NCBI GenBank assembly: GCA_013002595.1
Contig: JABDJG010000382.1
Span: forward strand, 1 to 17,634
DNA from: Hyphomicrobiales bacterium
GTDB lineage: Bacteria > Pseudomonadota > Alphaproteobacteria > Rhizobiales > Aestuariivirgaceae
DNA: 17,634 nt
Direction of reading: 5' to 3'
Within the stretch, counting starts at the first letter, position 1. Each line of letters starts with the position of its first letter. This document shows positions 8,419 to 16,010 of the stretch, in pieces. Under the pieces are notes generated by a model, which did no database searches, had not been told where the DNA came from, and saw only the letters and a list, made by a program, of their open reading frames with translations. A program made the translations under genes and the position numbers.

Positions 8419-10023
8419 ATGGGTCAGCCTGGCGACAGGAACAAAGGCAAAGGTCGCAGTGGAACTGCCACTGACCTGGCGTCTGGCGGTTCGAAGTCGG
8501 GTGGCGACCGGTTAAGGCCACGGTTCCGTTCGGTGCTGGTCAACCTTTTGGTGATCATCGTTCCCATCGTGGTGATGATCCTGGTGGATTTTGCCCTGAT
8601 CGTTGAACGGTTTTCCTATCAGCGCCAGATCGATGAGCTGAGCAACCGGCAGCGCCAGACATCATATTCACAGGTGAACCTATTGACCGATCCGGTCGCG
8701 AACGGCGACCTGGAGAAGGTCAAACTGGTGCTGGCAGCGATCATTGCCGACCCGTTTTTCACCGGCGCAAAAGTCAAACGCGCAGATGGTACGACACTTG
8801 TCGCGATCGGCCAGGACGTCAGCAAGGGCGATCCTCAGCTGCGGTTCGTGCAGGATATCCTTGAAGCAACCGACGGGCCGCCAAGGAAGGTCGGCGAGCT
8901 CATTACGCTGGCAACGCCGAGATTGATTTTCAAGAGCCTGCGTCAGCAACGTGAACAGCTGTTTGCACTCGCCGTGATCATGCTGATAACGATTACCGGG
9001 GCGGTCTATATCGCTTACCGGCTGGTGGTCGGCCGGCCGCTGGATCAGCTGGTGCAGGCCATCCGCAACCGTGATCACCGTGACACCGGCGCGCCCCTTG
9101 TCACGCCATCCGTCGAGTGCAGCGGCCGCGATGAGATCGCCGAAATGATTGCCGATTTCAACGAAGCTGAAAAAGAACGCGCCGATTACCACTGGAAGCT
9201 GATTGAAGCCAAGCTGACGCTTGAAGAAAAGGTGCGCGAACGAACCGATGCACTGTCGCATGCTCTGGCGCAGGCGAAATCGGCCAATGAATCCAAGGCC
9301 GCATTCCTGGCCAACATGAGCCACGAGCTGCGCACACCGCTCAATGCCATTATCGGCTTTGCCGAAGTCATTCAGCATACCCATGCCGAGGACGAAGAGT
9401 TGGCGACGACGCATGAGCATTCTGTGATCATCGCCGACAGCGGCCGGCATCTGCTCGATCTGCTCAACACCGTGCTGGATTATTCCAAGACCCAGTCCGG
9501 CAAGATGAAGCTGGATGAAACCGAATTCGATAGTGTCGAGGTCGTCGAGAGCGCGGCACGGACCTTCTCGCAGGCCGTCAAGGACAAGAATATCGATATG
9601 ACGACAATCGAGGCGTCCGGCAATCTGCCGATCATGTCCGGCGACCTGCGCAAAATCACCCAGATCCTGCTCAACCTGATGTCGAACGCTGTAAAGTTTA
9701 CCGATGACGGCGGCAAGATCGCCGCACTGGTCTCGGGCGATGATAAAGGCCTGAGCATTGCCATCTCGGACAGCGGCAGCGGCTTGTCGCCGGAAGAACT
9801 GGATGTCGTGATGCGGCCGTTCGAGCAGGCAACCAATGCCGACAGGTCAATCGGCAGCGGCACGGGGCTTGGCCTGCCGCTGTCACGCGACCTGGCCGAA
9901 ATGCACGGCGGCACTTTGAACATCGATAGCGTCAAGGGTGAGGGCACCACGGTGACACTATGGCTGCCGGCAAGCCGGTTCGTGCCTGACGGCACAGCCG
10001 GTCACGGCGAGAGCGCCGCTTAA
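8419..10023 (+). CDS. Membrane-bound sensor histidine kinase
   Basis: The protein has 534 residues. A basic, Gly/Ser-rich cytoplasmic N-tail is followed by TM1 (about 39-61), an external segment of about 120 residues with no named sensor domain, and TM2 (about 181-203). Next come a HAMP-like linker and a charged coiled coil (about 205-290). The HisKA dimerisation domain has FLANMSHELRTPLNAIIGFAE with phospho-acceptor His302. The HATPase domain has an N box (LLNLMSNAVKF, Asn423), a G1 box (ISDSGSGLS, 449-457) and a G2 box (GSGTGLGLPLSRDLAEMHGG, 479-498). It lacks a receiver or Hpt domain, and no regulator gene is adjacent, so it is an orphan kinase. Upstream of the ATG at 8419 the Shine-Dalgarno is poor. 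The ligand and output are unknown. The HisKA sequence resembles the PleC/DivJ type, but that is a loose resemblance. Confidence 0.93.
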   Translation: MGQPGDRNKGKGRSGTATDLASGGSKSGGDRLRPRFRSVLVNLLVIIVPIVVMILVDFALIVERFSYQRQIDELSNRQRQTSYSQVNLLTDPVANGDLEKVKLVLAAIIADPFFTGAKVKRADGTTLVAIGQDVSKGDPQLRFVQDILEATDGPPRKVGELITLATPRLIFKSLRQQREQLFALAVIMLITITGAVYIAYRLVVGRPLDQLVQAIRNRDHRDTGAPLVTPSVECSGRDEIAEMIADFNEAEKERADYHWKLIEAKLTLEEKVRERTDALSHALAQAKSANESKAAFLANMSHELRTPLNAIIGFAEVIQHTHAEDEELATTHEHSVIIADSGRHLLDLLNTVLDYSKTQSGKMKLDETEFDSVEVVESAARTFSQAVKDKNIDMTTIEASGNLPIMSGDLRKITQILLNLMSNAVKFTDDGGKIAALVSGDDKGLSIAISDSGSGLSPEELDVVMRPFEQATNADRSIGSGTGLGLPLSRDLAEMHGGTLNIDSVKGEGTTVTLWLPASRFVPDGTAGHGESAA

Positions 10024-10087
10024 GCTTACATTCCAATCGCGTTGCGCTTGATTGAAAAAAAGCACCAGCCTGCTCCCCGCTTCCATG

Positions 10088-10114
10088 ACTGCCTTCCTCG
10101 GGCTTGACCCGAGG
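10088..10114 (+). repeat. Palindromic intergenic repeat, copy 1
   Basis: The core is TCCTCGGG, loop CTTGA, CCCGAGGA (10095-10115). A 27-base stretch including the preceding ACTGCCT matches copy 2 in opposite orientation at 23 of 27 positions; all four differences are transitions. This GGGCTTGACCC type of palindrome is widespread between genes in alphaproteobacteria. The gap 10024-10330 holds no credible gene. Confidence 0.7.
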
Positions 10115-10228
10115 ATCCAACCTTGAACGCGGGAACCGCTAAACAATTACGATGTGGGCATCTTCACAAATTGGGCAAGCGGCTCCTTCTGTCGCAATCT
10201 GCAGATTTGACCGGTCAGGAGAATGGGC

Positions 10229-10255
10229 CCTTGGGTCAAGCCCAAGGGAAGCAGT
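10229..10255 (-). repeat. Palindromic intergenic repeat, copy 2 (opposite orientation)
   Basis: The core is CCCTTGGG, loop TCAAG, CCCAAGGG (10228-10248), the inverted counterpart of copy 1. Together the two copies bracket a 168-bp segment with imperfect inverted ends. It lacks a T-run, so neither hairpin is an ordinary terminator, although they could protect the 3' ends of the convergent kinase and EVE transcripts. Confidence 0.7.
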
Positions 10256-10316
10256 TAAGTGATTCAGAAGCTGCCCGCTGGCCAGGTTGGGCGGGGGAGC
10301 GGGCCGGCGCCGTCTT

Positions 10317-10328
10317 CATTATATAATG
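10317..10328. repeat. 12-bp perfect AT-rich palindrome beside the EVE gene stop
   Basis: CATTATATAATG is a perfect palindrome that ends 2 bases from the stop codon of the EVE-domain gene. It contains TATAAT on both strands, but I see no matching -35 box at the right distance on either strand, so I do not call it a promoter. Confidence 0.4.
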
Positions 10329-10330
10329 TG

Positions 10331-10768
10331 TCAATCCGGACAGGTCGGTGGATTGTCGAGATTGCCCATCTTGCAGATCAGCAGCCATTCGTCCGGGGTT
10401 ACCGGTTGCACCGAAAGGCGCATTGAGGTGACCAGGGACATATTTGACAGCGCCGGCGTTGCCTTGACATCGGCCAGGGTGACCGGGCTGGGCATGTCAC
10501 AGACCGCCTTGACGTCGACACAATCCCAGCGTTCGTCATCGGTCGTCGTATCGGGGTGCGACAGGGCGCAGACCTCGACGATGCCGACAACGTCCTTGCC
10601 GGCGTTGGAATGATAAAAGAAGCCGAGATCGCCGATCTTCATGGCGCGCATGTTGTTGCGGGCCTGGTAGTTGCGGATACCGTCCCACTCGGCGCCGGCA
10701 TCGCCTTCGGCCTTTTGTTCGTCCCATGACCATTTGTCGGGTTCGGATTTGAACAGCCAGTATGCCAT
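10331..10768 (-). CDS. EVE domain-containing protein
   Basis: The 145-residue protein is one EVE domain, a PUA-like fold that binds modified bases in RNA or DNA (family of human THYN1). Typical features are the opening MAYWLFKSEPDKWSWD, WDGIRNYQARNNMRAMKIGDLGFFYHSN (residues 28-55), and GIVEV followed by HPD (about 62-73). The end, PVTPDEWLLICKMG, is also characteristic. A strong Shine-Dalgarno, GAGGA, lies 5 bases before the ATG at 10768. It follows gpsA by 18 bases and is surely co-transcribed with it. The exact ligand is not known. Its place behind tsaD, a tRNA-modification gene, is suggestive but does not prove a link to tRNA. Confidence 0.92.
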   Translation of the reverse strand: MAYWLFKSEPDKWSWDEQKAEGDAGAEWDGIRNYQARNNMRAMKIGDLGFFYHSNAGKDVVGIVEVCALSHPDTTTDDERWDCVDVKAVCDMPSPVTLADVKATPALSNMSLVTSMRLSVQPVTPDEWLLICKMGNLDNPPTCPD

Positions 10769-10786
10769 TGTTTTCCTCGTTGTCTG

Positions 10787-11785
10787 TTATTCCGAGCCGA
10801 CCGGACGGGACAGCAGCCGGATAATTTCATCGTCCGCGCTCGAGCGGCCCGCGGCGATGGCAGTTACGGCCTCGGCGATCGGCATTTCAATACCATGCTT
10901 TTGGGCCAGCTCCACCACCTCTTGCGCGCTGTGCACACCTTCCGAAACGGTACGGCGGCCGGTCATGACATCGTCCAGCGACTTGCCTTCGCCGAGCGCG
11001 ACACCGAGTGAGAAGTTGCGGGACTGGCGGCTTGAACAGGTCAAAATGAGATCACCAAGACCGGACAGGCCGGTGAGGGTCGACGGGCTGACGCCTTCAG
11101 CATTTGCCAGGCGCGACAGTTCGGCAAAGCCGCGGGTGATGAGGGCGGCCCGGGCGCTGTCACCGAGTTGCTTGCCTTCGCAGATGCCGCAGGCGATGGC
11201 GAGCACATTCTTGACCGTGCCACACAACTGTACGCCTCTCAGGTCGGTGCTGGGGTAAATGCGGAAGGTCGGCAGGGACAACGCGCCCGCAACCGTCTTG
11301 GCCGTCCCGATATGCTCAGCCGCGACGGTGACGGCGGTCGGCAGGGCACGGGTGACATCGGCGGCAAAGCTCGGGCCGGACAGGACCGCCGGCGTCAGAC
11401 CGGGGGCGCAATCGGCAAGCACGTCGCTCAAGAACTTGCCGGACCGGCGCTCGATGCCCTTGGAGCTGATCACGGCCGGGATGGCGGTCTTGAGGACACC
11501 GGCAAAATCCGCCATCACGGTGCGCATGGCCTGCGCCGGAGTGGCGAGCAGCACCATGTCGGCGTGTGCAAGGTCCTGCGGGCGGGTTGTCGCGTTGAGA
11601 CCCTCGGGCAGCGCAATGCCCGGCAAATAGGCCGCGTTGCAATGGTCCTGATTTATGGTACGGCAGACCTCTTCAGAGCGGGCCCACAGTGTAACCTGGC
11701 GGCCGGAGCGCGCTGCAACAGCGGCCAGCGCGGTGCCCCATGAGCCGGCGCCGATGACGCCAACCTTGTTTATTGCCGTGGTCAA
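10787..11785 (-). CDS. gpsA: Glycerol-3-phosphate dehydrogenase [NAD(P)+]
   Basis: This cytosolic enzyme reduces dihydroxyacetone phosphate to sn-glycerol 3-phosphate, the precursor of phospholipids. Its 332 residues show the N-terminal dinucleotide-binding motif VGVIGAGSWGTALA (8-21), the ISSKGIE segment (106-112), LSGPSFA (135-141), and the catalytic Lys192 in GTVKNVLAIACG. The substrate-side SGLGDLILTC (241-250) and SRNF are also present. Length is normal. The start is a TTG at 11785, the only start codon that keeps the nucleotide-binding motif complete. It overlaps the tsaD stop as TTGA and has GGAGTG 5 bases upstream (11791-11796), which supports translational coupling. The EVE gene follows 18 bases later. 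Identification is secure. Confidence 0.97.
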   Translation of the reverse strand: MTTAINKVGVIGAGSWGTALAAVAARSGRQVTLWARSEEVCRTINQDHCNAAYLPGIALPEGLNATTRPQDLAHADMVLLATPAQAMRTVMADFAGVLKTAIPAVISSKGIERRSGKFLSDVLADCAPGLTPAVLSGPSFAADVTRALPTAVTVAAEHIGTAKTVAGALSLPTFRIYPSTDLRGVQLCGTVKNVLAIACGICEGKQLGDSARAALITRGFAELSRLANAEGVSPSTLTGLSGLGDLILTCSSRQSRNFSLGVALGEGKSLDDVMTGRRTVSEGVHSAQEVVELAQKHGIEMPIAEAVTAIAAGRSSADDEIIRLLSRPVGSE

Positions 11786-12897
11786 GCTTTCACTCCTGCA
11801 TAGGGCACCGCCTCGGCAGCCGGGTCGAGTGGCCAGCGGGCGCGGGCGGTGACATCGAGCGGGTCGGTCATGCCGCGCACAAAGCGCTCAGCACCGGCCC
11901 AGGCGATCATCGCGGCATTGTCCGAGCACAGACTGACCGGCGGTGCCGAGAGCTTCCAGCCATGGTCGGTGCACAGGTCCAAAAGGGTACCGCGCAGCGC
12001 CTTGTTGGCAGCGACGCCGCCGGCAATAACCAGGGTCGGACCGGCAAGCCCTTTATGGTCCGTAGAAAACTGTGCCATGGCGTTGCCGACCCGGTCGCGC
12101 AAGGTAGCGGCAACGGCCTTTTGAAAACCGGCACAGATGTCGGCAATGTCCTGCTGGCTGACGACATCGAGTTGCTGGGCGGCCTGGCGCACCGCCGTCT
12201 TCAGTCCGGAAAAGGAAAAGTTGCAGCCCGGTTTGCCGGCCAGCGGCCGCGGGAAATCATAGCGGGTGTCGTCGCCACTTGCGGCGGCCAGTTCAACGGC
12301 GGGACCGCCGGGATACCCAAGGCTGAGCAGTTTTGCCGTCTTGTCGAAGGCCTCGCCCAGGGCGTCATCGATGGTGGTGCCGTAACGGCGGTAGGCAGCG
12401 ACATCGTCAACTGCCAGCAATTGACTATGGCCACCGGATACCAGCAACAAAAGGTAGGGCGGTCTCAGCCCTTCGGTGAGGCCGGGGGTCAGGGCATGAC
12501 CTTCAAGATGATTGACCGCGATGAGAGGCTTGCCAAGCGCCAGGGCCAGACCCTTGGCGGTCATCAGGCCGACCATGACGCCGCCGAGCAGGCCCGGGCC
12601 GGCGGTTGCCGCGATCGCATCGATGGCGGTAAAATCGCAGTTTGCCTCGTTCATTGCCCGATCGATCAGGCCGTCGAGATGAACGATATGGGCGCGGGCG
12701 GCAATTTCGGGCACAACACCGCCATAGGGTGCGTGGTCGGTAATTTGCGACAGGACGCAACTGGAGACGATCTCGCCCGATCCGTCGGCATGGCGGCGCA
12801 CGACGGCGGTCGCGGTCTCGTCGCACGAGGTTTCAATCCCGAGCACGGTGACGGTGCGGCTTTGTGGCGTCTGATCGGTCAAACGAAGGTCTTTCAT
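11782..12897 (-). CDS. tsaD: tRNA N6-adenosine threonylcarbamoyltransferase TsaD
   Basis: TsaD transfers the threonylcarbamoyl group from its AMP adduct to A37 of ANN-decoding tRNAs, making t6A with TsaB and TsaE. The 371-residue product has VLGIETSCDETATA (18-31), PEIAARAH (63-70), metal-binding His130 and His134 in VNHLEGHALTP, and LLVSGGHSQL (151-160). The third metal ligand is Asp326 in LCSDNAAMIAWAG. I chose ATG 12897; a TTG two codons upstream (12903) is the only nearby alternative. Neither has a strong Shine-Dalgarno. The gene overlaps gpsA by 4 bases at its end and is divergent from hemC. The other t6A genes are not in the window. Confidence 0.97.
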   Translation of the reverse strand: MKDLRLTDQTPQSRTVTVLGIETSCDETATAVVRRHADGSGEIVSSCVLSQITDHAPYGGVVPEIAARAHIVHLDGLIDRAMNEANCDFTAIDAIAATAGPGLLGGVMVGLMTAKGLALALGKPLIAVNHLEGHALTPGLTEGLRPPYLLLLVSGGHSQLLAVDDVAAYRRYGTTIDDALGEAFDKTAKLLSLGYPGGPAVELAAASGDDTRYDFPRPLAGKPGCNFSFSGLKTAVRQAAQQLDVVSQQDIADICAGFQKAVAATLRDRVGNAMAQFSTDHKGLAGPTLVIAGGVAANKALRGTLLDLCTDHGWKLSAPPVSLCSDNAAMIAWAGAERFVRGMTDPLDVTARARWPLDPAAEAVPYAGVKA

Positions 12898-12952
12898 CTG
12901 CAAGGCAACGGTCTATATTGCGGCGACCAGACATAAAGCCAGGTGCGCGTCC
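12898..12952. promoter_or_regulatory. Divergent promoter region between tsaD and hemC
   Basis: Only 55 bases separate the two start codons, so the promoters of both operons must lie here or overlap the coding ends. TATATT at about 12914-12919 is a possible -10 box toward hemC, but no convincing -35 partner is seen. AGGTG, 8 bases before the hemC TTG, is its likely ribosome binding site. The promoter call is inferred from gene geometry. Confidence 0.45.
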
Positions 12953-13873
12953 TTGCAAACTTCAAGAATCAGAATCGGAACACGCGGTTCACCGCTTGCC
13001 CTTAAACAGGCTGAGGAAACCCGTGACAAGCTGGTTGCGGCGCATAGCCTTGCCGCGGATGCCATCGAGATCGTCGTCATCACAACGACCGGCGACAGGG
13101 TGCGCGACCGGCCGCTTTCCGAGATCGGCGGCAAGGGGCTTTTCACCAAAGAGATCGAAGAGGCGCTGGTTGCCAATGAGATCGATCTGGCGGTGCATTC
13201 GATGAAGGACATGCCGGCCGAGTTTCCCGGCGGGCTGGACATTGTCTGCCTGATGGAGCGCGAGGATCCGCGCGATGCCTTCATGAGCCCGGTTGCAACT
13301 TCGCTGGCCGCGTTGCCGCAAGGCGCCGTCGTTGGCTCATCGTCGGTGCGCCGGGCGGCCCAGGCCAAGCGCCTAAGGCCCGATCTTGAAATCGTGCAAT
13401 ATCGCGGCAATGTCGATACCCGGCTGAAAAAACTCAAAGCCGGCGAGGTGAGCGCAACGTTTCTGGCCTGCGCCGGGCTGGTGCGGCTTGGCCTTGCTGC
13501 CGAGATCACCCAGGCCGTGCCGGTTGAAGACATGCTGCCGGCGGTGGCGCAGGGTGCGATCGGGATCGAGGTGCGGCTGGATGATGACCGCATCCGTGGC
13601 CTGCTGGCGCCGCTGCATCATACCCCCACTGCACATATCATTGCCGCCGAGCGCGGCTTTCTGTGTGCGCTGGATGGGTCATGCCGCACACCGCTTGCCG
13701 GCCATGCAACGCTCGACGGCGACACAGTTGCCTTTCATGGCGCGGCGCTGACGATGGACGGCAGCGCGATGTTCGAGGCGCGCCGCTCTGGCGCTGTGGG
13801 TGATGCCGAGGCGCTTGGCCGGGATGCTGCCGAAGAGGTAAAGGCAGCAGCCGGGTCAAGACTGTTTGCATGA
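12953..13873 (+). CDS. hemC: Porphobilinogen deaminase (hydroxymethylbilane synthase)
   Basis: HemC joins four porphobilinogen molecules into hydroxymethylbilane in heme synthesis. The 306-residue protein begins RIRIGTRGSPLALKQA and has VITTTGD, then GGKGLFTKEIEEAL (59-72). HSMKDMP carries the catalytic Asp86. SSSVRRAAQ and QYRGNVDTRL (149-158) follow. The dipyrromethane cofactor attaches to Cys244 in LDGSCRTPLAGH. Length is normal. The start is a TTG at 12953, the only start codon in frame near the conserved N-terminus, with AGGTG upstream. Its stop overlaps the hemD start as ATGA, so the two are translationally coupled. It is divergent from tsaD. Confidence 0.97.
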   Translation: MQTSRIRIGTRGSPLALKQAEETRDKLVAAHSLAADAIEIVVITTTGDRVRDRPLSEIGGKGLFTKEIEEALVANEIDLAVHSMKDMPAEFPGGLDIVCLMEREDPRDAFMSPVATSLAALPQGAVVGSSSVRRAAQAKRLRPDLEIVQYRGNVDTRLKKLKAGEVSATFLACAGLVRLGLAAEITQAVPVEDMLPAVAQGAIGIEVRLDDDRIRGLLAPLHHTPTAHIIAAERGFLCALDGSCRTPLAGHATLDGDTVAFHGAALTMDGSAMFEARRSGAVGDAEALGRDAAEEVKAAAGSRLFA

Positions 13874-14610
13874 CCGCCGGGCCATTGATCGTCACCCGGC
13901 CGGCCGGTGATGCAGGTTCGCTGATGGCGGCGCTCGATGCCGCGGGCCTGGAGACGATAGCCGCGCCGTTGTTGTCGATCGAATACCGGCCGGATGCCAA
14001 GCTTCCCGACATGGCCTTCCAGGCGATCTTGATGACCAGCGCCAACAGTTGCCGTGCGCTTGCCCGGCTGGCCGGTGCGGCAAGGTTGCAGGGCACATTG
14101 ACCATTGCGGTTGGTGAGGCCTCGGGCGAGGCGGCGCGCAATGGCGGGCAGACACAAGTGGTGACCGCCGGCGGTGATGTCGATGCGCTGATCGAAACGG
14201 CGACCCGGCACTGCGCGCCGGCGGACGGACCGCTGCTTTATGTCTCGGGCGCACAGACGACCGGCCGGTTGCGCGAACGGCTCACCGAACGCGGGTTTGA
14301 GGTGCACCGGGTTGTTGCCTACGAGGCGGTTGCGGCCGTGGAGCTGCCTGGCGCTGTCAAAACTGCCGTAAGGGGACAAAACGCCGCTGGCGTCATATTG
14401 TATTCTCCCCGCACGGCAATTATCTGGTGTAGTTTACTGAGCCAGCTGAAACCGGCAGATCAGGGGCTCAATCTGACGTATTATTGTTTATCAGTGAATG
14501 TTGCTGAGGTGATTCGCGATGCATTCGGTGCCAGCAGTGCTATTGTGATTGCTTCAGAGCCCACTGAACGCGCGATGATTGCGGCGATCACCAATGCGGC
14601 CCGAACATGA
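13870..14610 (+). CDS. hemD: Uroporphyrinogen-III synthase
   Basis: HemD cyclises hydroxymethylbilane to uroporphyrinogen III with inversion of ring D. The family is poorly conserved, and the call rests on coupling to hemC (4-base ATGA overlap), the 246-residue length and family-like patterns. These are an opening PLIVTRPAGDAGSL, a central PLLYVSGAQTTGRLRERLTERGFEVHRVVAYEAV (about 118-151), and GVILYSPRTA (about 175-184) with a closing ASEPTERAMIAAI. The fold would be two alternating lobes in the cytoplasm. The stretch around 14390-14540 is richer in A and T than its surroundings but stays in frame, so I do not read it as damage. Confidence 0.93.
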   Translation: MTAGPLIVTRPAGDAGSLMAALDAAGLETIAAPLLSIEYRPDAKLPDMAFQAILMTSANSCRALARLAGAARLQGTLTIAVGEASGEAARNGGQTQVVTAGGDVDALIETATRHCAPADGPLLYVSGAQTTGRLRERLTERGFEVHRVVAYEAVAAVELPGAVKTAVRGQNAAGVILYSPRTAIIWCSLLSQLKPADQGLNLTYYCLSVNVAEVIRDAFGASSAIVIASEPTERAMIAAITNAART

Positions 14611-14665
14611 CGGGGACTAGCGACCCGCCTGACGACCACACCTAGACGGAGGCCAGGACTTTTCC

Positions 14666-15991
14666 ATGGCGAAAAGACCCAAACGAAGCAGCAAGCCACG
14701 CAAGGCGGTGCGCCCGCCGGTCATCGACCTCAAAGCCGAAGAGGCCAAGAGCGCCGATGCGGATAGCGCTGACAACGATGCATCTGAGGTCATAAAAGCC
14801 GGCGATGAGACAGTTGCTGAAGCAGAGACCGCTTCAGCGGATGACGCGAAACCGGATGACGCGCCGGAAAAAGCAGCGGAAACACCGGTGGATGGCGATG
14901 CGCCGGCTTCGAACAGCCGGGCAAAGATGATGGCCGGCGGCCTGGCCTTGCTGGTGCTGGCCGGTGTCGTGCTGGGCGGCTGGCTGTACCGAGACTACGG
15001 CGCGCGGTTGTTCGGCAGCCCTGAGACCGCTTCCCTGACGGCGCTTGAGGGCCGGCTGGCAGCGCTTGAAGCAGCAGCCAAGGCGAACGCCGGCAAGCTG
15101 GATGCATTGGGCGCAGGCGTTTCGGCTGTCGAGCAAGAGATTGCCGCGCTGGAGGCATCGGCCGGCAGCAGTGCGGGCGCCTCGTCAGACGAACTGGCAG
15201 CGGTGAAGACTTCGGTCGCCGAACTGCGGGCTGCGCTGTCGAGCGCGTCGGGCCAGGGGAATGACGCCGGGCAGGCTGCCAACAAGATCGAGATCGACAA
15301 ACTGTCAGGCCAGCTGGCCGGTATCGGCGATCGCATCGGCAAGGCTGAAACGGCGGTTGCGGCGATCAAGCCGGTCGATATATCGGGCCTTGAAAGCAAG
15401 ATTACCAAGCTTGAAACCGAACTTTCCGCGCTCAAGGCCCGGCAGAACCAGCTGGCAACGCAGACCCGTTCAGAGCTCGGCGAGGCCTTTGCCAAATTGG
15501 CAGGCGCGGTTGCCGGCAGTGGGCCGTTTGGCGCCGAGCTCGATGCTCTTGCCGCCGAAGCGCCGGCGGTGCGCGGTATTGAAGTCTTGCGCAGGCTGGC
15601 AACGACGGGCGTTACGTCGACCGGCGAACTGGCCGATGAACTGGACAGGATGGCAGCTTCAGCGGCGGCTGCCCGGGCTGCAGCGCGTGAGCAGGAAGCC
15701 TCCGAGGGCGGCCTGATGGACGCCTTGAAGACGCGGCTATCCTCTGTCGTCAAGATACGCAAGCTGGATGAAGCGGACTGGCCTGCAGTGCTTGCAGATG
15801 CTGCCAAGCTGATCAGGGACGGGCAGCTGGTCCAGGCCATGGACCTGCTTGGCGAACAGCCCGGCACAGCGCCTGAAGGCCTGGCCGGCTGGCGCAAGAA
15901 GGCCGCCGCGCGTGACGAACTGGATCGTGCAATGGCACTGGTGTCGCAAGCCGTTCTAAGCCGGCTGGCCGCGACCGGTCAAAGTGGTTGA
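14666..15991 (+). CDS. Mitofilin/Mic60-like inner-membrane protein
   Basis: The 441-residue protein has a basic N-terminus (MAKRPKRSSKPRK), then an acidic, Ala-rich disordered stretch (about 20-85). One membrane segment follows (about 88-107, MMAGGLALLVLAGVVLGGWLY). A long periplasmic coiled coil (about 121-270) has many LEGRLAALEAA-like heptads, and the C-terminal helical domain (about 275-441) ends in DLLGEQPGTAPEGLAGWRKKAAARDELDRA. This is the layout of alphaproteobacterial Mic60 homologues, which are related to mitochondrial mitofilin and are known to sit near heme genes. Its place between hemD and hemY equals that of E. coli hemX, also a membrane-anchored coiled-coil protein. GGAGG lies about 15 bases before the ATG, rather far. 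A role in membrane shaping is known for homologues; for this protein it is inferred. Confidence 0.82.
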   Translation: MAKRPKRSSKPRKAVRPPVIDLKAEEAKSADADSADNDASEVIKAGDETVAEAETASADDAKPDDAPEKAAETPVDGDAPASNSRAKMMAGGLALLVLAGVVLGGWLYRDYGARLFGSPETASLTALEGRLAALEAAAKANAGKLDALGAGVSAVEQEIAALEASAGSSAGASSDELAAVKTSVAELRAALSSASGQGNDAGQAANKIEIDKLSGQLAGIGDRIGKAETAVAAIKPVDISGLESKITKLETELSALKARQNQLATQTRSELGEAFAKLAGAVAGSGPFGAELDALAAEAPAVRGIEVLRRLATTGVTSTGELADELDRMAASAAAARAAAREQEASEGGLMDALKTRLSSVVKIRKLDEADWPAVLADAAKLIRDGQLVQAMDLLGEQPGTAPEGLAGWRKKAAARDELDRAMALVSQAVLSRLAATGQSG

Positions 15992-15996
15992 TAGGC

Positions 15997-16002
15997 AGGA
16001 GA
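15997..16002 (+). promoter_or_regulatory. Shine-Dalgarno of the hemY-like gene
   Basis: AGGAGA lies 8 bases before the ATG at 16011 and within the 19-base gap after the mic60-like gene. It decides the start and supports independent translation initiation within the operon. Confidence 0.7.
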
Positions 16003-16010
16003 ATTAACAG

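Noticed and set aside
10123..10326. 67-codon open frame in the gap after the kinase gene
   Set aside because: It starts between two palindromic repeats and crosses one of them; no ribosome binding site and no protein-like pattern.
11773..12936. Open frame of 387 codons on the plus strand opposite tsaD
   Set aside because: It is antisense to the conserved TsaD motifs and covers the whole gene, as expected for a GC-rich shadow frame.
14390..14540. AT-richer stretch in hemD as a sign of foreign DNA or a frameshift
   Set aside because: The frame stays open, and family-like C-terminal patterns are present on both sides; local composition alone is not enough.
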